Below are positions 37,321-42,557 of a DNA stretch of 64,000 nucleotides, one piece after another; within the stretch, counting starts at the first letter, position 1; each line of letters opens with the position of its first letter. Position numbers and translations under genes: made by a program. Below the pieces are notes generated by a model. That model ran no database searches and was not told where the DNA came from. It saw only the letters and a list, made by a program, of their open reading frames with translations. Source of the DNA: Chromobotia macracanthus (taxonomy: Eukaryota > Chordata > Actinopteri > Cypriniformes > Botiidae); the NCBI GenBank assembly GCA_036877525.1, contig JAZGTH010000032.1:1727501-1791500 (forward strand). The letters are read 5' to 3'.

Positions 37321-39934
37321 CACATACACTTAATATTATTTACAGAAACCAAAGGTGCGTCACTTGAGTTAATTTTATGCTACAGTATACTGTACCATAC
37401 ACATCAGCAAAGCATGTACTTTCTGACAAACAGTTATATTCATGAAAGGTTTCTGTCACAGCAGAATTAGTGTCATACAGGACGAATGTGTCCTCCCACC
37501 TGAGTAACGGGCTCCACAGAACCGATGTAAGTGTCTGGACGGAGAAGGATGTGCTCAAGCTGAGTCTTCTTCTGGTAGATTCTCTCCACAGACATCTTCT
37601 TCGAATTCTCTTTCTTCACTGCCTCACTCTTCCCTGAATCTTCTCGGCCATTCATCTCCTCTTTCTTTGCACCACTGTTCTTATCAAAGAGGGTCTGTTG
37701 GTAGATACATTTGTATTTTACATTTATGTATTTGGCAGACGCTTTTATCCAAAGCAACTTACAGTATATAGTTATATAACTTACAGTTATACAGTTTGTC
37801 AGTACGTGTGCTCCCCTGGGAATCGAAACCACAATCTTTGCGCTGCTAACGCATTGCTCTACCAACTTAGCTACAGGAACACATTAGTTCAGCTTTGTTA
37901 CATTTACATTTATGTATTTGGCAGACGCTTTTATCCAAAGCGACTCACAGTGCATTGAAGTTATACATTTTCTTAGTACATGTACAACCTCTTGCGCTGC
38001 TAATGCAATGCTCTACCACTGAGCTACAGGAGAATGGTTAAACTTGTTAAACTTACACGCAGCTATCAAATGATTCACTTAAATAAGTTTGCCAATGATA
38101 TTGTTCATTGTCATTCATTTTTCAACGTTTTCTGTCAGTGCTGCTAAAGTGATCATAAAAATACATGTTTTGGAATGAATCCACAAGTGTTTCACACAGC
38201 ATATAACATGTTAATGACCAGAGTCTGATGTTATGCTCTAGGGCTTCTGTTTAAATAAATATTAAAATAATAAGTTTAATTTGGCCAATAGGTCAATCTG
38301 TATATAAATTTCTGAAAAGAAACTAAGTGACCACTGCAAAGTTATCAGTTTCTGTTTTTACTGTTTATAGGTATGTGTTTAAATAAAATGAACATGTTTG
38401 TTTTATTCTATACTACTGACAGCATTTCTACCAAATTCCAAAAAAATCTATCTTCTTCTTGATCACATTCCAGAGGTTTTCAATGGGGTTCTGGTCTGAA
38501 GACTAGGCTGGCCATCACAGGGTCGTGATCTGGTGATCCTCCATCCAAACCATGATTGACCTGGCTGTGTGGCATGGAGCATTGTCCTCTACCGTCCAAT
38601 CATTATGGTCTTTTGCAAACCTCAGCCTGGTTCTTCTTTGCTTCTCATTGATAAAGGGCTTTTTCTAGCTTTACACAACTTCAGCCCTGCCTCTAGGAGA
38701 CTGTTTCAAACTGTCCTGGCTGTGCATTTCATCCCAGCTGCCATTCTTTTGGTAGGTCACTTGATGTCATCCTACAGTTTTTGACTGACATTCAAATGAG
38801 ATGGCGCTCATCTTGTTCAGTGAAGAGTCGTTTGCCCTCTACTGGTCTGTAGTTTTGTTGTCCCCAATGTCTGCAGCTTGACCTTGTTCTCATGAACCGC
38901 TGTCTTTAAAATTTTAAGGATGGAAGCAACCTGATGCTCACTGTATCCCTCTGCTAGTAAAGCCAGAATTGAACCTTTCTTTTCCTCACTCAAAACATTT
39001 CTTTTCAACTGTTTTAGCATGGTCAACAGTTATTATTTGATTCCACTTACTTTTGAGGTTCTATTAGCACTGTTTTTGTCATCCAGCTGGTCCCACAACC
39101 GTGTTTTCTATTCTTCTGCTTGTTAAATAATATTTGGTTCAGGTGATCACTTAATCAGTACTTCATTAAGCATAAGAGATGTGCCTGGAATTCAACAGAC
39201 ACTGGAATGGAATGGCTGCTATAAATGTCTTAATATATAAAATACATTATATTTCTATGTGATGACCCAATAAGCTGTTTTTTTTTACATTTACACATCA
39301 TATATCGGTGATGATTTGTAATCTGTACTCAGATTAATTTAGAATGGTCTTGGGTCAGTAAGACATATGAATAAAACACGTCTCAAGAGCAGTTACCCCT
39401 TTGTTGTGCATTTAAGTAGTTAACAGGTTAAAATAATTGTTCGGTAGTTAGGTAGTTTTTAGTTTTAGGCTTTTAAGTACTTGTTTAAGCACAGTGAAAC
39501 AAACCCTAACTGTATGAACATCCCAAACATACGTTTGACTCAACAAAGATGAGAAAGTTTAAATTAGAGGAATCAATCACAATTAATGTGATTCAACGCA
39601 AAATAACTTTCACCACATCGTTACGAACAGCTTTGCACATCATACACAAAAATGATGAGCTGAGGTGCTTTATTTCAAACAGATATTACGTAAAGCGATG
39701 AATACAAGACAACATTGTGAATACAAGTGTAGTAAATGCAGGTGAGTCTATGTGTTTGTCTGCTGGACTGCATAAATTTCACAGCTATAAAGCTCAAGCA
39801 GACAAACAATGGTTATAATCAGTCGCGCTCAAAGTGTGTGCGTGTGTGTAATAACACATGAATTATCATGTTACTAATAATATAGGACTTACCACCCAGG
39901 TTAGTCCTGTGCTTCCTGCCGCACCGTTAGACAT
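10211..39934 (-). CDS. top2b: DNA topoisomerase II beta (whole gene, 35 coding exons)
   Basis: Type IIA topoisomerase: it cuts both strands of one duplex through a tyrosine in each subunit, passes a second duplex through using ATP, and reseals. It acts in the nucleus as a homodimer. The spliced frame (4821 bases with stop, about 1606 residues; human TOP2B is about 1626) contains, in order, the GHKL ATPase (NAADNKQRDKNM, WNNGKGIPVVEH, GRNGYGAKLCNIFS), the QTK loop, TOPRIM (TEGDSAKSLAVSGLG, PLRGK, TDQDQDGSH), the catalytic Arg-Tyr in AASPRYIF (Tyr about 825), the DNA-gate and coiled-coil core, and a charged C-terminal domain. The ending KKEVKYFAESD fits the beta rather than the alpha paralogue. 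Every exon junction is in phase, and there is no internal stop. All introns are GT-AG except one GC-AG (exons 30/31). The only uncertain boundary is the 3' end of exon 25. Confidence 0.96.
10473..10678 (-). CDS. top2b: top2b exon 34
   Basis: Residues about 1489-1557, AASKQKKASAKAKKPNTSVW, DSDSDTAAKKAPAAKISGKG and RGRKRKQSSSEEDEYNPVKK, a basic/acidic patchwork with a likely nuclear localisation signal. Acceptor ACCTGCAG, donor GTGTGT. Confidence 0.9.
11100..12720 (-). mobile_element. DIRS-like retrotransposon ORF1 (gag-like) remnant in intron 34
   Basis: On the minus strand, SLVAKAYVASGQAGVSLYTM with AVLKAYQADLLKDLDQ and ELCQATDLTLHAIS (about 11960-12150) match the conserved helical part of DIRS ORF1 of fish. 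Upstream, DDELMLSASESDLMIVSQ (about 12500-12560) matches its acidic N-terminal region. Stops interrupt it. It lies in the large intron between exons 33 and 34. Confidence 0.65.
12750..13485 (+). mobile_element. LINE reverse-transcriptase remnant and 3' end
   Basis: Broken frames carry the palm region of a fish non-LTR element: SGLCTV-type 'GAPQGCVL' sequence at about 12875, and 'ITIVGVISKNN' at about 12960 in place of the YADD-adjacent region. A 3' end around 'gagcaacattgtttcattcc' (about 13407) and a short A-rich end follow. It is inactive. Confidence 0.6.
13492..14151. mobile_element. hAT-like MITE with inverted termini
   Basis: The left end AGGGCTGCCCCCAACAGCCG and right end ending CTTAGTCAGCCCCAA are inverted relatives. 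Each is followed inwards by a TAGTCGA-type motif (cattagtcgaag, ccagtcgactaggg). It is about 660 bases with no coding sequence. Target duplication is not clear. Confidence 0.55.
14454..14540 (-). CDS. top2b: top2b exon 33
   Basis: Residues about 1460-1488, DVKSDSDDDRPPVFSLYPSS then AFEKPAAKK. Donor GTACAT. The 3.8-kb intron that follows in gene direction is filled by DIRS, LINE and hAT remnants. Confidence 0.88.
14638..14714 (-). CDS. top2b: top2b exon 32
   Basis: Residues about 1434-1459, SASPVKEKSESVFSSKAAYA then DKNSD. Acceptor GGTTTACAG, donor GTGTGT. The phases fit both neighbours. Confidence 0.87.
15215..15385 (-). repeat. Short dispersed repeat (gene-poor intron 31)
   Basis: Contains 'ctccaaacctactggagctaatcaagg' and ends 'catggattggagacccctg', the complement of the repeat type also present at 17846-17960. 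Confidence 0.5.
15423..15597 (-). CDS. top2b: top2b exon 31
   Basis: Residues about 1376-1433, AVKAKYTFDFSEEEEEDGDE followed by another acidic stretch NVDDDEDDIF. Donor GTATGT; phase 2 end. Confidence 0.87.
15685..15849 (-). CDS. top2b: top2b exon 30 (GC donor)
   Basis: Residues about 1321-1375, AKKVKKRNPWSDDDEDDEKS and SEPVIPRDTTSRRAS. The frame into exon 31 is kept only if the intron starts with GC (CATCAG then GCACGT). Confidence 0.88.
15942..16101 (-). CDS. top2b: top2b exon 29
   Basis: Residues about 1268-1320. GEADAFVKMEFDEDSTLGSN ends in PRVKREKKEPG, matching the beta-type C-terminal domain. Acceptor CTGTCAG, donor GTAAAA. Confidence 0.9.
16460..16860 (+). repeat. LINE 3'-end relic
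   Basis: Shares with 21270-21760, 24600-24830 and 27080-27530 the string 'ttagcttagggttttgtaaattgtcaat' and the later 'atgccatc..atgt..ctgaaa..gcata'. It is non-coding. Confidence 0.55.
16976..17173 (-). CDS. top2b: top2b exon 28
   Basis: Residues about 1202-1267, RVEQQEREIDNSGKTTKLVK, KGKVGKPKAKKMHLEETLPS and FGRRIEPHVTQAMKADASKK. It is the start of the variable, basic C-terminal domain, with probable nuclear localisation signals. Donor GTAAAT. Confidence 0.93.
17260..17343 (-). CDS. top2b: top2b exon 27
   Basis: Residues about 1174-1201, KGELNELQRKNSEDLWREDL and AMFIEELD. Acceptor CATACAG, donor GTGAGT. Confidence 0.94.
17542..17570. repeat. TA microsatellite
   Basis: An almost pure alternation of T and A, about 29 bases, in the intron between exons 27 and 26 of top2b. 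Confidence 0.9.
17846..17960 (+). repeat. Short dispersed repeat, opposite orientation
   Basis: 'gaggtggtcaatcctgcgcctggagggcc' followed by 'tagctataaccctaatcaaacacctga' is a common fish MITE-like repeat. Its inverted relative lies at 15215-15385 in the same gene. Confidence 0.55.
17998..18153 (-). CDS. top2b: top2b exon 26
   Basis: Residues about 1122-1173: an acidic linker SLEDEDGDGNESDSS, then GPNFNYILNMPLWCLTKEKV and EELLKQRDLK, the end of the conserved core. Acceptor GATGTCAG, donor GTCATT. Confidence 0.93.
18426..18526 (-). repeat. L2-type LINE tail directly beside top2b exon 25
   Basis: On the minus strand it reads TAGCTTTGTAGACGAG, then GACAAAATGTTGAATG, AAGTCGCTTTGGATGAAAGT and GTCTGCTAAATG. 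It matches the tail copies at 855-975 and 45450-45560. It starts within about 5 bases of the end of exon 25. Confidence 0.8.
18525..18631 (-). CDS. top2b: top2b exon 25 (3' end uncertain)
   Basis: Residues about 1086-1121, NKSKRDLIRMLVQRGYESDP and AWNKAQEKVDEDI. The 3' boundary is uncertain. One in-frame donor is at 18524 (ATT then GTGATA); the other is at 18539 (AAG then GTGGAT), which would drop five residues. LINE-tail sequence begins within a few bases of the first site. Confidence 0.85.
18833..19028 (-). CDS. top2b: top2b exon 24 (coiled coil)
   Basis: Residues about 1021-1085, VLFDHMGCLKRYESVQEILK and LGAESAKLSNQARFVLEKIE, the C-gate coiled coil. Donor GTGAGA; phase 1 end. Confidence 0.95.
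19050..19550. other. Intron 23, no feature seen
   Basis: Intron sequence between exons 24 and 23. I see no repeat that I can name and no other coding sequence. Confidence 0.5.
19558..19758 (-). CDS. top2b: top2b exon 23
   Basis: Residues about 954-1020, AYKESVLEPMLQGTDKTPPL, TDTTVKFVVRMTEEKLAQAE and VFKLQSSLTCNSM. Acceptor TCTCTTAG, donor GTACGT. Confidence 0.95.
19860..19994 (-). CDS. top2b: top2b exon 22
   Basis: Residues about 909-953, LPSYKNFKGVINELGQNQYL through ITELPVRTWTQ, the tower domain. Donor GTAATC. Confidence 0.95.
20627..20858 (-). CDS. top2b: top2b exon 21
   Basis: Residues about 831-908, the longest coding exon: LAKLLFPAVDSSLLKFLYDD, EPEWYIPIIPMVLVNGAEGI and GTGWACKIPNYDPREIVNNI, forming the DNA-gate/tower region. 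Donor GTAAAA. Confidence 0.96.
21005..21153 (-). CDS. top2b: top2b exon 20 (catalytic tyrosine)
   Basis: Residues about 782-830. GGKDAASPRYIFTML contains the active-site Arg-Tyr pair; the tyrosine, about residue 825, forms the covalent 5'-phosphotyrosyl link to DNA. Donor GTAAGA; phase 2 end. Confidence 0.97.
21270..21765 (+). repeat. LINE 3'-end relic with typical terminal sequence
   Basis: Ends in 'gtaaagctgctttgacgcaatgcaacattgtaaaaagtgctatataaa', the usual 3' terminus of a fish non-LTR family, in the intron between exons 20 and 19. The relics at 16460 and 27080 share the upstream part. Confidence 0.65.
22059..22180 (-). CDS. top2b: top2b exon 19
   Basis: Residues about 741-781, LKPGQRKVLFTCLKRNDKRE and VKVAQLAGSVAEMSAYHHGE. 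This is the winged-helix domain that precedes the catalytic tyrosine. Donor GTTTGT. Confidence 0.95.
22236..22549. mobile_element. Full-length MITE of the 'agttcac..' family
   Basis: The left terminus (aatagttcattcaaaaataa) and right terminus (ttgggcaagctatccctttt) are inverted relatives. The interior shows the paired phrases 'aagaagctattttgaagtac' and 'ttttgaatgacatgagggtga'. It is about 314 bases and non-coding. Partial copies are at 26365-26535 and 27880-28022. Confidence 0.7.
22658..22772 (-). CDS. top2b: top2b exon 18
   Basis: Residues about 703-740, QYLYGTMTRHLSYNDFINKE and LILFSNSDNERSIPSLVDG, the start of the winged-helix region. Donor GTTTGT. Confidence 0.95.
23380..25130 (+). mobile_element. 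L2/CR1-clade LINE, C-terminal reverse transcriptase and 3' end
   Basis: Broken frames show YPAGLVQKRQLVQNAAARVL and SLHWLPIKHHINFKILLITY, then YKALNGLAPKYLSERL. This is the region after the palm domain, typical of this clade. A long 3' part includes 'gtttctaccagggtttttttctct'. It is inactive and lies in the intron between exons 18 and 17. Confidence 0.75.
25282..25374 (-). CDS. top2b: top2b exon 17
   Basis: Residues about 672-702, AFSKKKTDDRKEWLTNFMED then RRQRRMHGLPE. Acceptor ATGGTCAG, donor GTACAC. The 2.5-kb intron after it (in gene direction) holds a LINE. Confidence 0.94.
25550..25659 (-). CDS. top2b: top2b exon 16
   Basis: Residues about 635-671, LGTSTSKEAKEYFADMERHR through EDDAAITL. 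Donor GTTAGT. Only 84 bases of intron separate it from exon 15. Confidence 0.94.
25744..25849 (-). CDS. top2b: top2b exon 15
   Basis: Residues about 600-634, ASKNKQEVSFYSIPEFEEWK through WHIKYYKG. Acceptor CTCTGCAG, donor GTTTGT; phase 1 end. Confidence 0.94.
25926..26036 (-). CDS. top2b: top2b exon 14 (rest of DxDxD)
   Basis: Residues about 563-599. DQDGSHIKGLLINFFHHNWP completes the magnesium-binding aspartates of TOPRIM and runs into the start of the DNA gate. Confidence 0.95.
26158..26283 (-). CDS. top2b: top2b exon 13
   Basis: Residues about 521-562, IMENAEINNIIKIVGLQYKK through KIMIMTDQ. The first TOPRIM aspartate (about 561) is at the 3' end of this exon, and the rest of the DxDxD motif is in exon 14. 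Confidence 0.95.
26365..26535. repeat. Partial MITE copy
   Basis: Shares 'gaagttcccctcaaaaattaaaatt', 'tggttaccaacatacttcaaat' and 'ttattcttgggtgaactattcc' with the full-length copy at 22236; the interior is shortened. Confidence 0.6.
26640..26830. repeat. AT-rich low-complexity intron
   Basis: Runs of AATAATAAT and TATTAATAAT around 26660-26730 in the intron between exons 13 and 12. No coding sequence. Confidence 0.6.
26886..27043 (-). CDS. top2b: top2b exon 12 (TOPRIM acid and PLRGK)
   Basis: Residues about 468-520. TLILTEGDSAKSLAVSGLGV contains the metal-binding TOPRIM glutamate (about residue 481), and VFPLRGKILNVRE is the PLRGK DNA-binding motif. Donor GTAAGA. Confidence 0.96.
27080..27530 (+). 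repeat. LINE 3'-end relic
   Basis: Begins near 'gaggagaactggccctcctggttgag' and contains 'gctaaggtttagggttttataaattgtcaat', as in the relics at 16460 and 21270. A reversed L2-type tail fragment (tagcagatgcttttatcaaaag, about 27308) is embedded in it. Confidence 0.55.
27530..27865 (+). mobile_element. LTR-like relic
   Basis: Contains 'atttaatgcccttgtgtctgctgtcttgt', similar to the LTR at 35020, 'ccccttgtgggagctttttttgt' and TAATAAAAT near 27803. It resembles the R/U5 part of a fish LTR. Ends and target duplication are not clear. Confidence 0.5.
27880..28022. repeat. Partial MITE copy (right half)
   Basis: 'ccatacaatggaagtcaatgg', 'tggttaccaacgtagttcaa' and 'aatgacatgagggtgagtga' match the right half of the copy at 22236. 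Confidence 0.6.
28085..28223 (-). CDS. top2b: top2b exon 11
   Basis: Residues about 422-467, NCGIVESILNWVKFKAQTQL through IKGIPKLDDANDAG, linking transducer to TOPRIM. Donor GTAAGC; phase 1 end. Confidence 0.95.
28403..28540 (-). CDS. top2b: top2b exon 10 (QTK loop)
   Basis: Residues about 376-421, including NPTFDSQTKENMTLQ. The Gln-Thr-Lys loop (about residues 396-398) reaches into the ATP site and signals hydrolysis to the DNA gate. Donor GTAAGA. Confidence 0.95.
28692..28793 (-). CDS. top2b: top2b exon 9
   Basis: Residues about 342-375, GGRHVDYIVDQIVAKLIEVV then KKKNKAGVSVKPFQ; transducer domain. Donor GTGAGC. Confidence 0.95.
29486..29659 (-). CDS. top2b: top2b exon 8
   Basis: Residues about 284-341, VNGFRSYVDLYVKDKLDETG through QQISFVNSIATTK; transducer domain. 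Acceptor TGCTACAG, donor GTTTGT. Confidence 0.94.
29700..30840. other. Intron 7, mostly unassigned; DIRS-end-like stretch at about 30078
   Basis: The only recognisable piece is 'tggttactattgtaaccttggtaccctggg' (about 30078-30107), similar to the end sequence of DIRS elements seen at 54150-54230 and 63905-63960. The rest shows no coding character. Confidence 0.4.
31010..31045. repeat. AT microsatellite
   Basis: About 36 bases of alternating A and T. It is directly preceded by a hairpin with 8-base arms TCACGGAC/GTCCGTGA and a 5-base loop (30988-31008). Confidence 0.9.
31046..31355 (+). mobile_element. 5'-truncated LTR of the 35020 family
   Basis: 'ttaatgcccatgtgttttctg' at its start and 'aactctgtctgcgactggg', 'ttccgtgaccctgaca' at its end match the LTRs at 35020-35691 and 43149-44582. 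It interrupts the piggyBac remnant. Confidence 0.6.
32993..33205 (-). CDS. top2b: top2b exon 7
   Basis: Residues about 213-283, TWQENMTKTSEAKIKYFDGE through RRAYDVAGSCRGVKVMLNGK. It forms the end of the ATPase domain and the beginning of the transducer. Donor GTAAGT after a CCC codon; phase 0 at both ends. Confidence 0.95.
33292..33389 (-). CDS. top2b: top2b exon 6 (GHKL glycine loop)
   Basis: Residues about 180-212. GGRNGYGAKLCNIFSTKF is the glycine-rich ATP-lid loop. Acceptor CCCTTCAG, donor GTAGCT. Only about 86 bases of intron separate it from exon 7, and related piggyBac remnants lie on either side of the pair. Confidence 0.95.
33545..33990 (+). mobile_element. Second piggyBac 3' remnant
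   Basis: 'ggtaatggggaagaaagtgatg', 'actgaaaatactccaagagca', 'caaaaagcaacacccaaccaga' and 'gagacctcattctactgcaaaac' repeat the 3' part of the copy ending at 32525, in the same orientation. It lies in the intron between exons 6 and 5 and forms an open frame of 148 codons by chance of decay. Confidence 0.7.
34259..34351 (+). repeat. Duplicate of 33556-33647
   Basis: 'aaatttattggcttgccatggcaacagcattcaagacatc' is nearly identical to the stretch at 33556, about 700 bases upstream on the same strand. Confidence 0.75.
35020..35691 (+). mobile_element. Solo LTR with 5-bp target duplication CAGGG
   Basis: Begins TGTCAGGGTCCTGG and ends GATCCCTGACA. CAGGG stands at 35015-35019 and again at 35692-35696. 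A TATTTAA-like box (about 35319) and ATTAATAAAAG (about 35624) fit an LTR promoter and polyadenylation signal. About 672 bases, in the intron between exons 6 and 5 of top2b. Confidence 0.85.
35782..35927 (-). CDS. top2b: top2b exon 5
   Basis: Residues about 131-179. SVWNNGKGIPVVEH is the second nucleotide-binding motif of the GHKL fold, followed by YVPALIFGHLLTSSNYDDNE. Acceptor TTTTAACAG, donor GTACAT. Confidence 0.94.
35940..36500. other. Intron 4, no feature seen
   Basis: Intron between exons 5 and 4; no recognised repeat or coding sequence. Confidence 0.5.
36509..36572 (-). CDS. top2b: top2b exon 4 (ATP-site Asn)
   Basis: Residues about 110-130. VNAADNKQRDKNM holds the asparagine that coordinates the magnesium-ATP in GHKL ATPases. 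Donor GTGAGT; the codon is completed by exon 5. Confidence 0.94.
36580..37185. other. Intron 3, no feature seen
   Basis: AT-rich intron between exons 4 and 3; no recognised repeat or coding sequence. Confidence 0.5.
37192..37282 (-). CDS. top2b: top2b exon 3
   Basis: Residues about 80-109, HMWVFDEEIGMN..VPGLYKIFDEIL, part of the GHKL ATP-binding fold. Donor GTAAGA; ends in phase 1. A CA-repeat starts a few bases upstream of the acceptor. Confidence 0.94.
37289..37326. repeat. CA microsatellite beside exon 3
   Basis: A CA-repeat with a single CG and a single TA interruption, starting about 6 bases upstream (in gene direction) of the exon 3 acceptor, where the polypyrimidine tract should be: on the gene strand it is a TG repeat. 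Confidence 0.85.
37500..37694 (-). CDS. top2b: top2b exon 2 (N-terminal arm and start of ATPase)
   Basis: Residues about 15-79. A lysine/glutamate-rich linker leads into KKMSVERIYQKKTQLEHILL and RPDTYIGSVEPVTQ, the conserved N-terminal strap of type II topoisomerases. Acceptor ACCAACAG, donor GTGGGA, phase 0 on both sides. Confidence 0.92.
37715..38035 (-). mobile_element. Two tRNA-derived SINEs in tandem with L2-type tail
   Basis: On the minus strand the unit at 37715-37885 has an A-box-like TAGCTAAGTTGGTAGAGCA and a B-box-like GGTTTCGATTCCC, then the tail GCTTTGGATAAAAGCGTCTG. The second unit (37900-38035) has TAGCTCAGTGGTAGAGCATT, a deletion across the B box, and the same tail. They are polymerase III-type retroposons mobilised by an L2 LINE through the shared tail. 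Confidence 0.75.
38430..39060 (-). mobile_element. Tc1-like transposase remnant in intron 1
   Basis: On the minus strand, LSEEKKGSILALLAEGYSEH, QVASILKILKTAVHENKVKL and LGTTKLQTSRGQ form the N-terminal paired DNA-binding helices of a Tc1-like transposase. The catalytic part downstream is broken by stops (GQPSLQTRTPLKTSGM region). Confidence 0.7.
39100..39850. other. Intron 1, remainder
   Basis: Non-coding intron sequence just downstream of exon 1 in gene direction. I see no recognised repeat or coding sequence. Confidence 0.45.
39893..39934 (-). CDS. top2b: top2b exon 1 (start codon)
   Basis: Fourteen residues, MSNGAAGSTGLTWV, followed by the donor GTAAGTCC. The ATG is preceded by AGAAAC, an acceptable context. 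A short, glycine/alanine-rich first coding exon before the ATPase domain is the usual arrangement in vertebrate TOP2B. Confidence 0.85.
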
Positions 39935-40369
39935 GTTTCTATTGTGTTTGTGTCTGCCCAGAAAAACAATCAGAAAGCGTCCATATGTGATCTGCAAACG
40001 CCTCAAACAACCGCCACCATCCGGTCTTTCCTTTGTTTATTTACTGTTGTGACCGACGTGAGTGCAACCGGCTTTCATGTAGGCAGTGTGCCAGCTCAGA
40101 CTAAATGTTTGTCGGCTATTGTTAAACTCGACCGCCGGCGCCTGTTCAGGGCCTACACGCCTAACTAAGACTTTTTACTAGCTCTTTAATATTAAATAAT
40201 ATTAAAACGCCTTAAATACATTCTAATAAATGAAAAAATAAGTTAATAATCCATACAAACAAATAAACTTAAATTCTCCGTGTGCGAAGTAGAATTACAG
40301 CCACATTAAACGATTTTCATTCAATAACACAGCCGAGGCGTCCGTCGGGCTGCCCTATTCGCACGGTGA

Positions 40370-40440
40370 CACGCCCCTACAGCTCCACCCGACCAATAAG
40401 AATCTGAGGCGACCAATATTTCGACCAATAGTTATCAGTT
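40370..40440 (-). promoter_or_regulatory. Putative top2b promoter: three inverted CCAAT boxes and a GC box
   Basis: CCAAT is read on the plus strand at 40393, 40413 and 40425, which is ATTGG on the strand of top2b. A GC-rich ACGCCCCTAC lies at 40371, on the start-codon side of the CCAAT cluster. Repeated inverted CCAAT boxes bound by NF-Y are a known trait of TOP2-family promoters. The cluster is about 440-500 bases upstream of the ATG in an unusually CpG-containing stretch. The transcription start itself cannot be seen. Confidence 0.5.
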
Positions 40441-40449
40441 GCACGCCAT

Positions 40450-41080
40450 GAAACGTCACGCACTTTAAATTTCGGAGAAAATACAGCTGTGTGGAGTTGC
40501 TTTACGGCGACAAACAGACGTGTCTTCATCTTGGGTCCGTGTACGTTTTATTTATGTGATATCCTAAATAAAATGGAATAACGGAAATGGAAGACGACTG
40601 GTTTTCTTGTTGCTTTGTTTAGGTTAACAAATGAAAAATAATATTTCGGCTCGATTCTTTATTTCTCATTTGCTGTTTACAAAATCGGTTTATGGCTTCA
40701 TTATTTCAGTCGCACTTTTGGGAGGCGCTGAAACGCCCATTTCATGAATGGTCTAATCACTTCGTCTTCTGTGCAACCTTCATTCTGTCAGGCACAATAA
40801 GACTCGGGAATTAACCACCACTTACTGTTAACAACGCGTAACAAAGCTTCTCCTCTAATGTACGACAATAGAGAGATCGCAAAGCCATACAGTATGGTGA
40901 ACAGATTGTTATTTATATAAGAGCACGGTATTATTGCATTGTGTGCAATACTATAGATCCTCTGCATAGTATTAATTGGCTGACTGTTATCAGACCCCTT
41001 TTTAAAAAACCACAACATGATCCCAGGGAACTAGTACAGACATACGTACTAGTATAACTACATAACTACAGACATATCTC
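40450..41080. other. Upstream region of top2b, no gene seen
   Basis: After the CCAAT cluster the sequence stays non-coding. A divergent transcript from the plus strand is possible but no open frame longer than about 12 codons starts near the promoter. Confidence 0.4.
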
Positions 41081-41089
41081 AAATGTATC

Positions 41090-42400
41090 TTTTATTTCAA
41101 AAATACTAGAGAAAGTGATGTCTTCAAAGATAAGTTCATTCCTGGAAAGAAATGGTATCTGCAAAAATTTTCAGTCAGGATTCAGACCATATCATAGGAC
41201 AGAGACTGTTCTCATCAGAGTGACAAATGGCTTGCTCTTGTCAGCTGATCGTGGCTGCATCTCTCTCTTCTTGTGTTACTCAGCCTTAGCACAGCCTTTG
41301 ACACTACTGACCACAGCATTCTTTTAAATAGGCTTGAGAATTATGTTGGCATAAATGGAACTGCACTTGCATGGTTATATCATATTTATCAGCTGATTCC
41401 AGTTTGTTGCTGTGAGTGAAAGGGTGTCATATCAATCAAAAGTTCAGTATGGAGTACCGCAGGTCTCAGTGCTTGGGCCTCTGCTTTTCACCCTGTATAT
41501 GCTACCTCTGGGAGCAGTTATGAAGAGACATGAAGTTAGTTTTCATTGTTAGGTTGATGATACTCAGCTGTACATTTCTTCTAAGCCCAACAAGACGCAT
41601 ACATTTACCAAACTAACAGAATGTATAGTCAATATCAAAACTTCAATGACTAGCAACTTTCTACTACTAAATTCACACAAAACAGAAACTGTACTTATAG
41701 GACCGAAATCCACACGGAACAACCTAGAACACTGTCTTACTGTTGATGGATACTCTATAAAGTCTGCTTCATTAGCTAAGAATCTGGGTGTCCTTTTTGA
41801 TAGCAATCTGTCCTTTAAAAACACATTTCCAATATTTGCAAAACTGTATGTTTCCATCTTAAAAATATATCAAAACTATGACACATGCTCTCCATGTTAG
41901 ACACAGAAAAATTCATTCACACATTCATGAAATCAAGACTTGATTATTGCAATGCCCTATCTGGTTGCTGCCCTTCAGGATTAATACAAAAACTCCAGCT
42001 GGTTCAAAGTGCAGCAGCCACAGTTCTTACAAGAATGAACAGGCCCTTGTATGGTCATATGAATGGTTTAGCTCCTCAATACCTGAGCAAACTCCTCTGC
42101 TATTAAAGTCCTTGATGTTCACTGCGATCTAAACATTCTGGCTTGTTGATAATACCCAGAAATTCAAAATCAAGCATGGGTTGTAGATCCCAGTACTGTC
42201 AGATACAGTCAGATACACTATGTCAGTTTAAATCTAGATTAAAGGCCTACCTCTTTAAACTAGCCTGCACACAGTCCTGTGGATTTATTACTCAAATCCT
42301 CTAAAGCGACTGTGAGGCTGTATTAAAAAGGTGAACCGGAACTGAAGACACTTCATATAAAAACAGATGTGCTAGCTCCACACTTGAATGAACATACAGT
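41090..42400 (+). mobile_element. L2/CR1-clade LINE with catalytic region
   Basis: Broken frames run from SKISSFLERNGICKNFQSGF through VQYGVPQVSVLGPLLFTLYM, 'VDDTQLYISS' (a decayed YADD box), LLLNSHKTETVLIGPKS, LAKNLGVLFDSNLSFK and SRLDYCNALSGCCPSGLIQK. It is the same family as 23380-25130 and 49155-49720 and is dead through many stops. Confidence 0.8.
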
Positions 42401-42557
42401 AAACATACAGTCTACAATTCCCAAGCACTGAAATATGTATAATGAATAGGAACTGTACTATTATAGGCTACAATACATTGCAAATCACTGTTCATAAAAG
42501 TGTTAAGATATTGTTTACTTTGGTTAAGAAATACAACCAAATAAATAGCGCATTTTA

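Noticed and set aside
37698..38035. tRNA genes
   Set aside because: The A- and B-box-like sequences lack a full cloverleaf and are joined to LINE tails, so they are SINEs.
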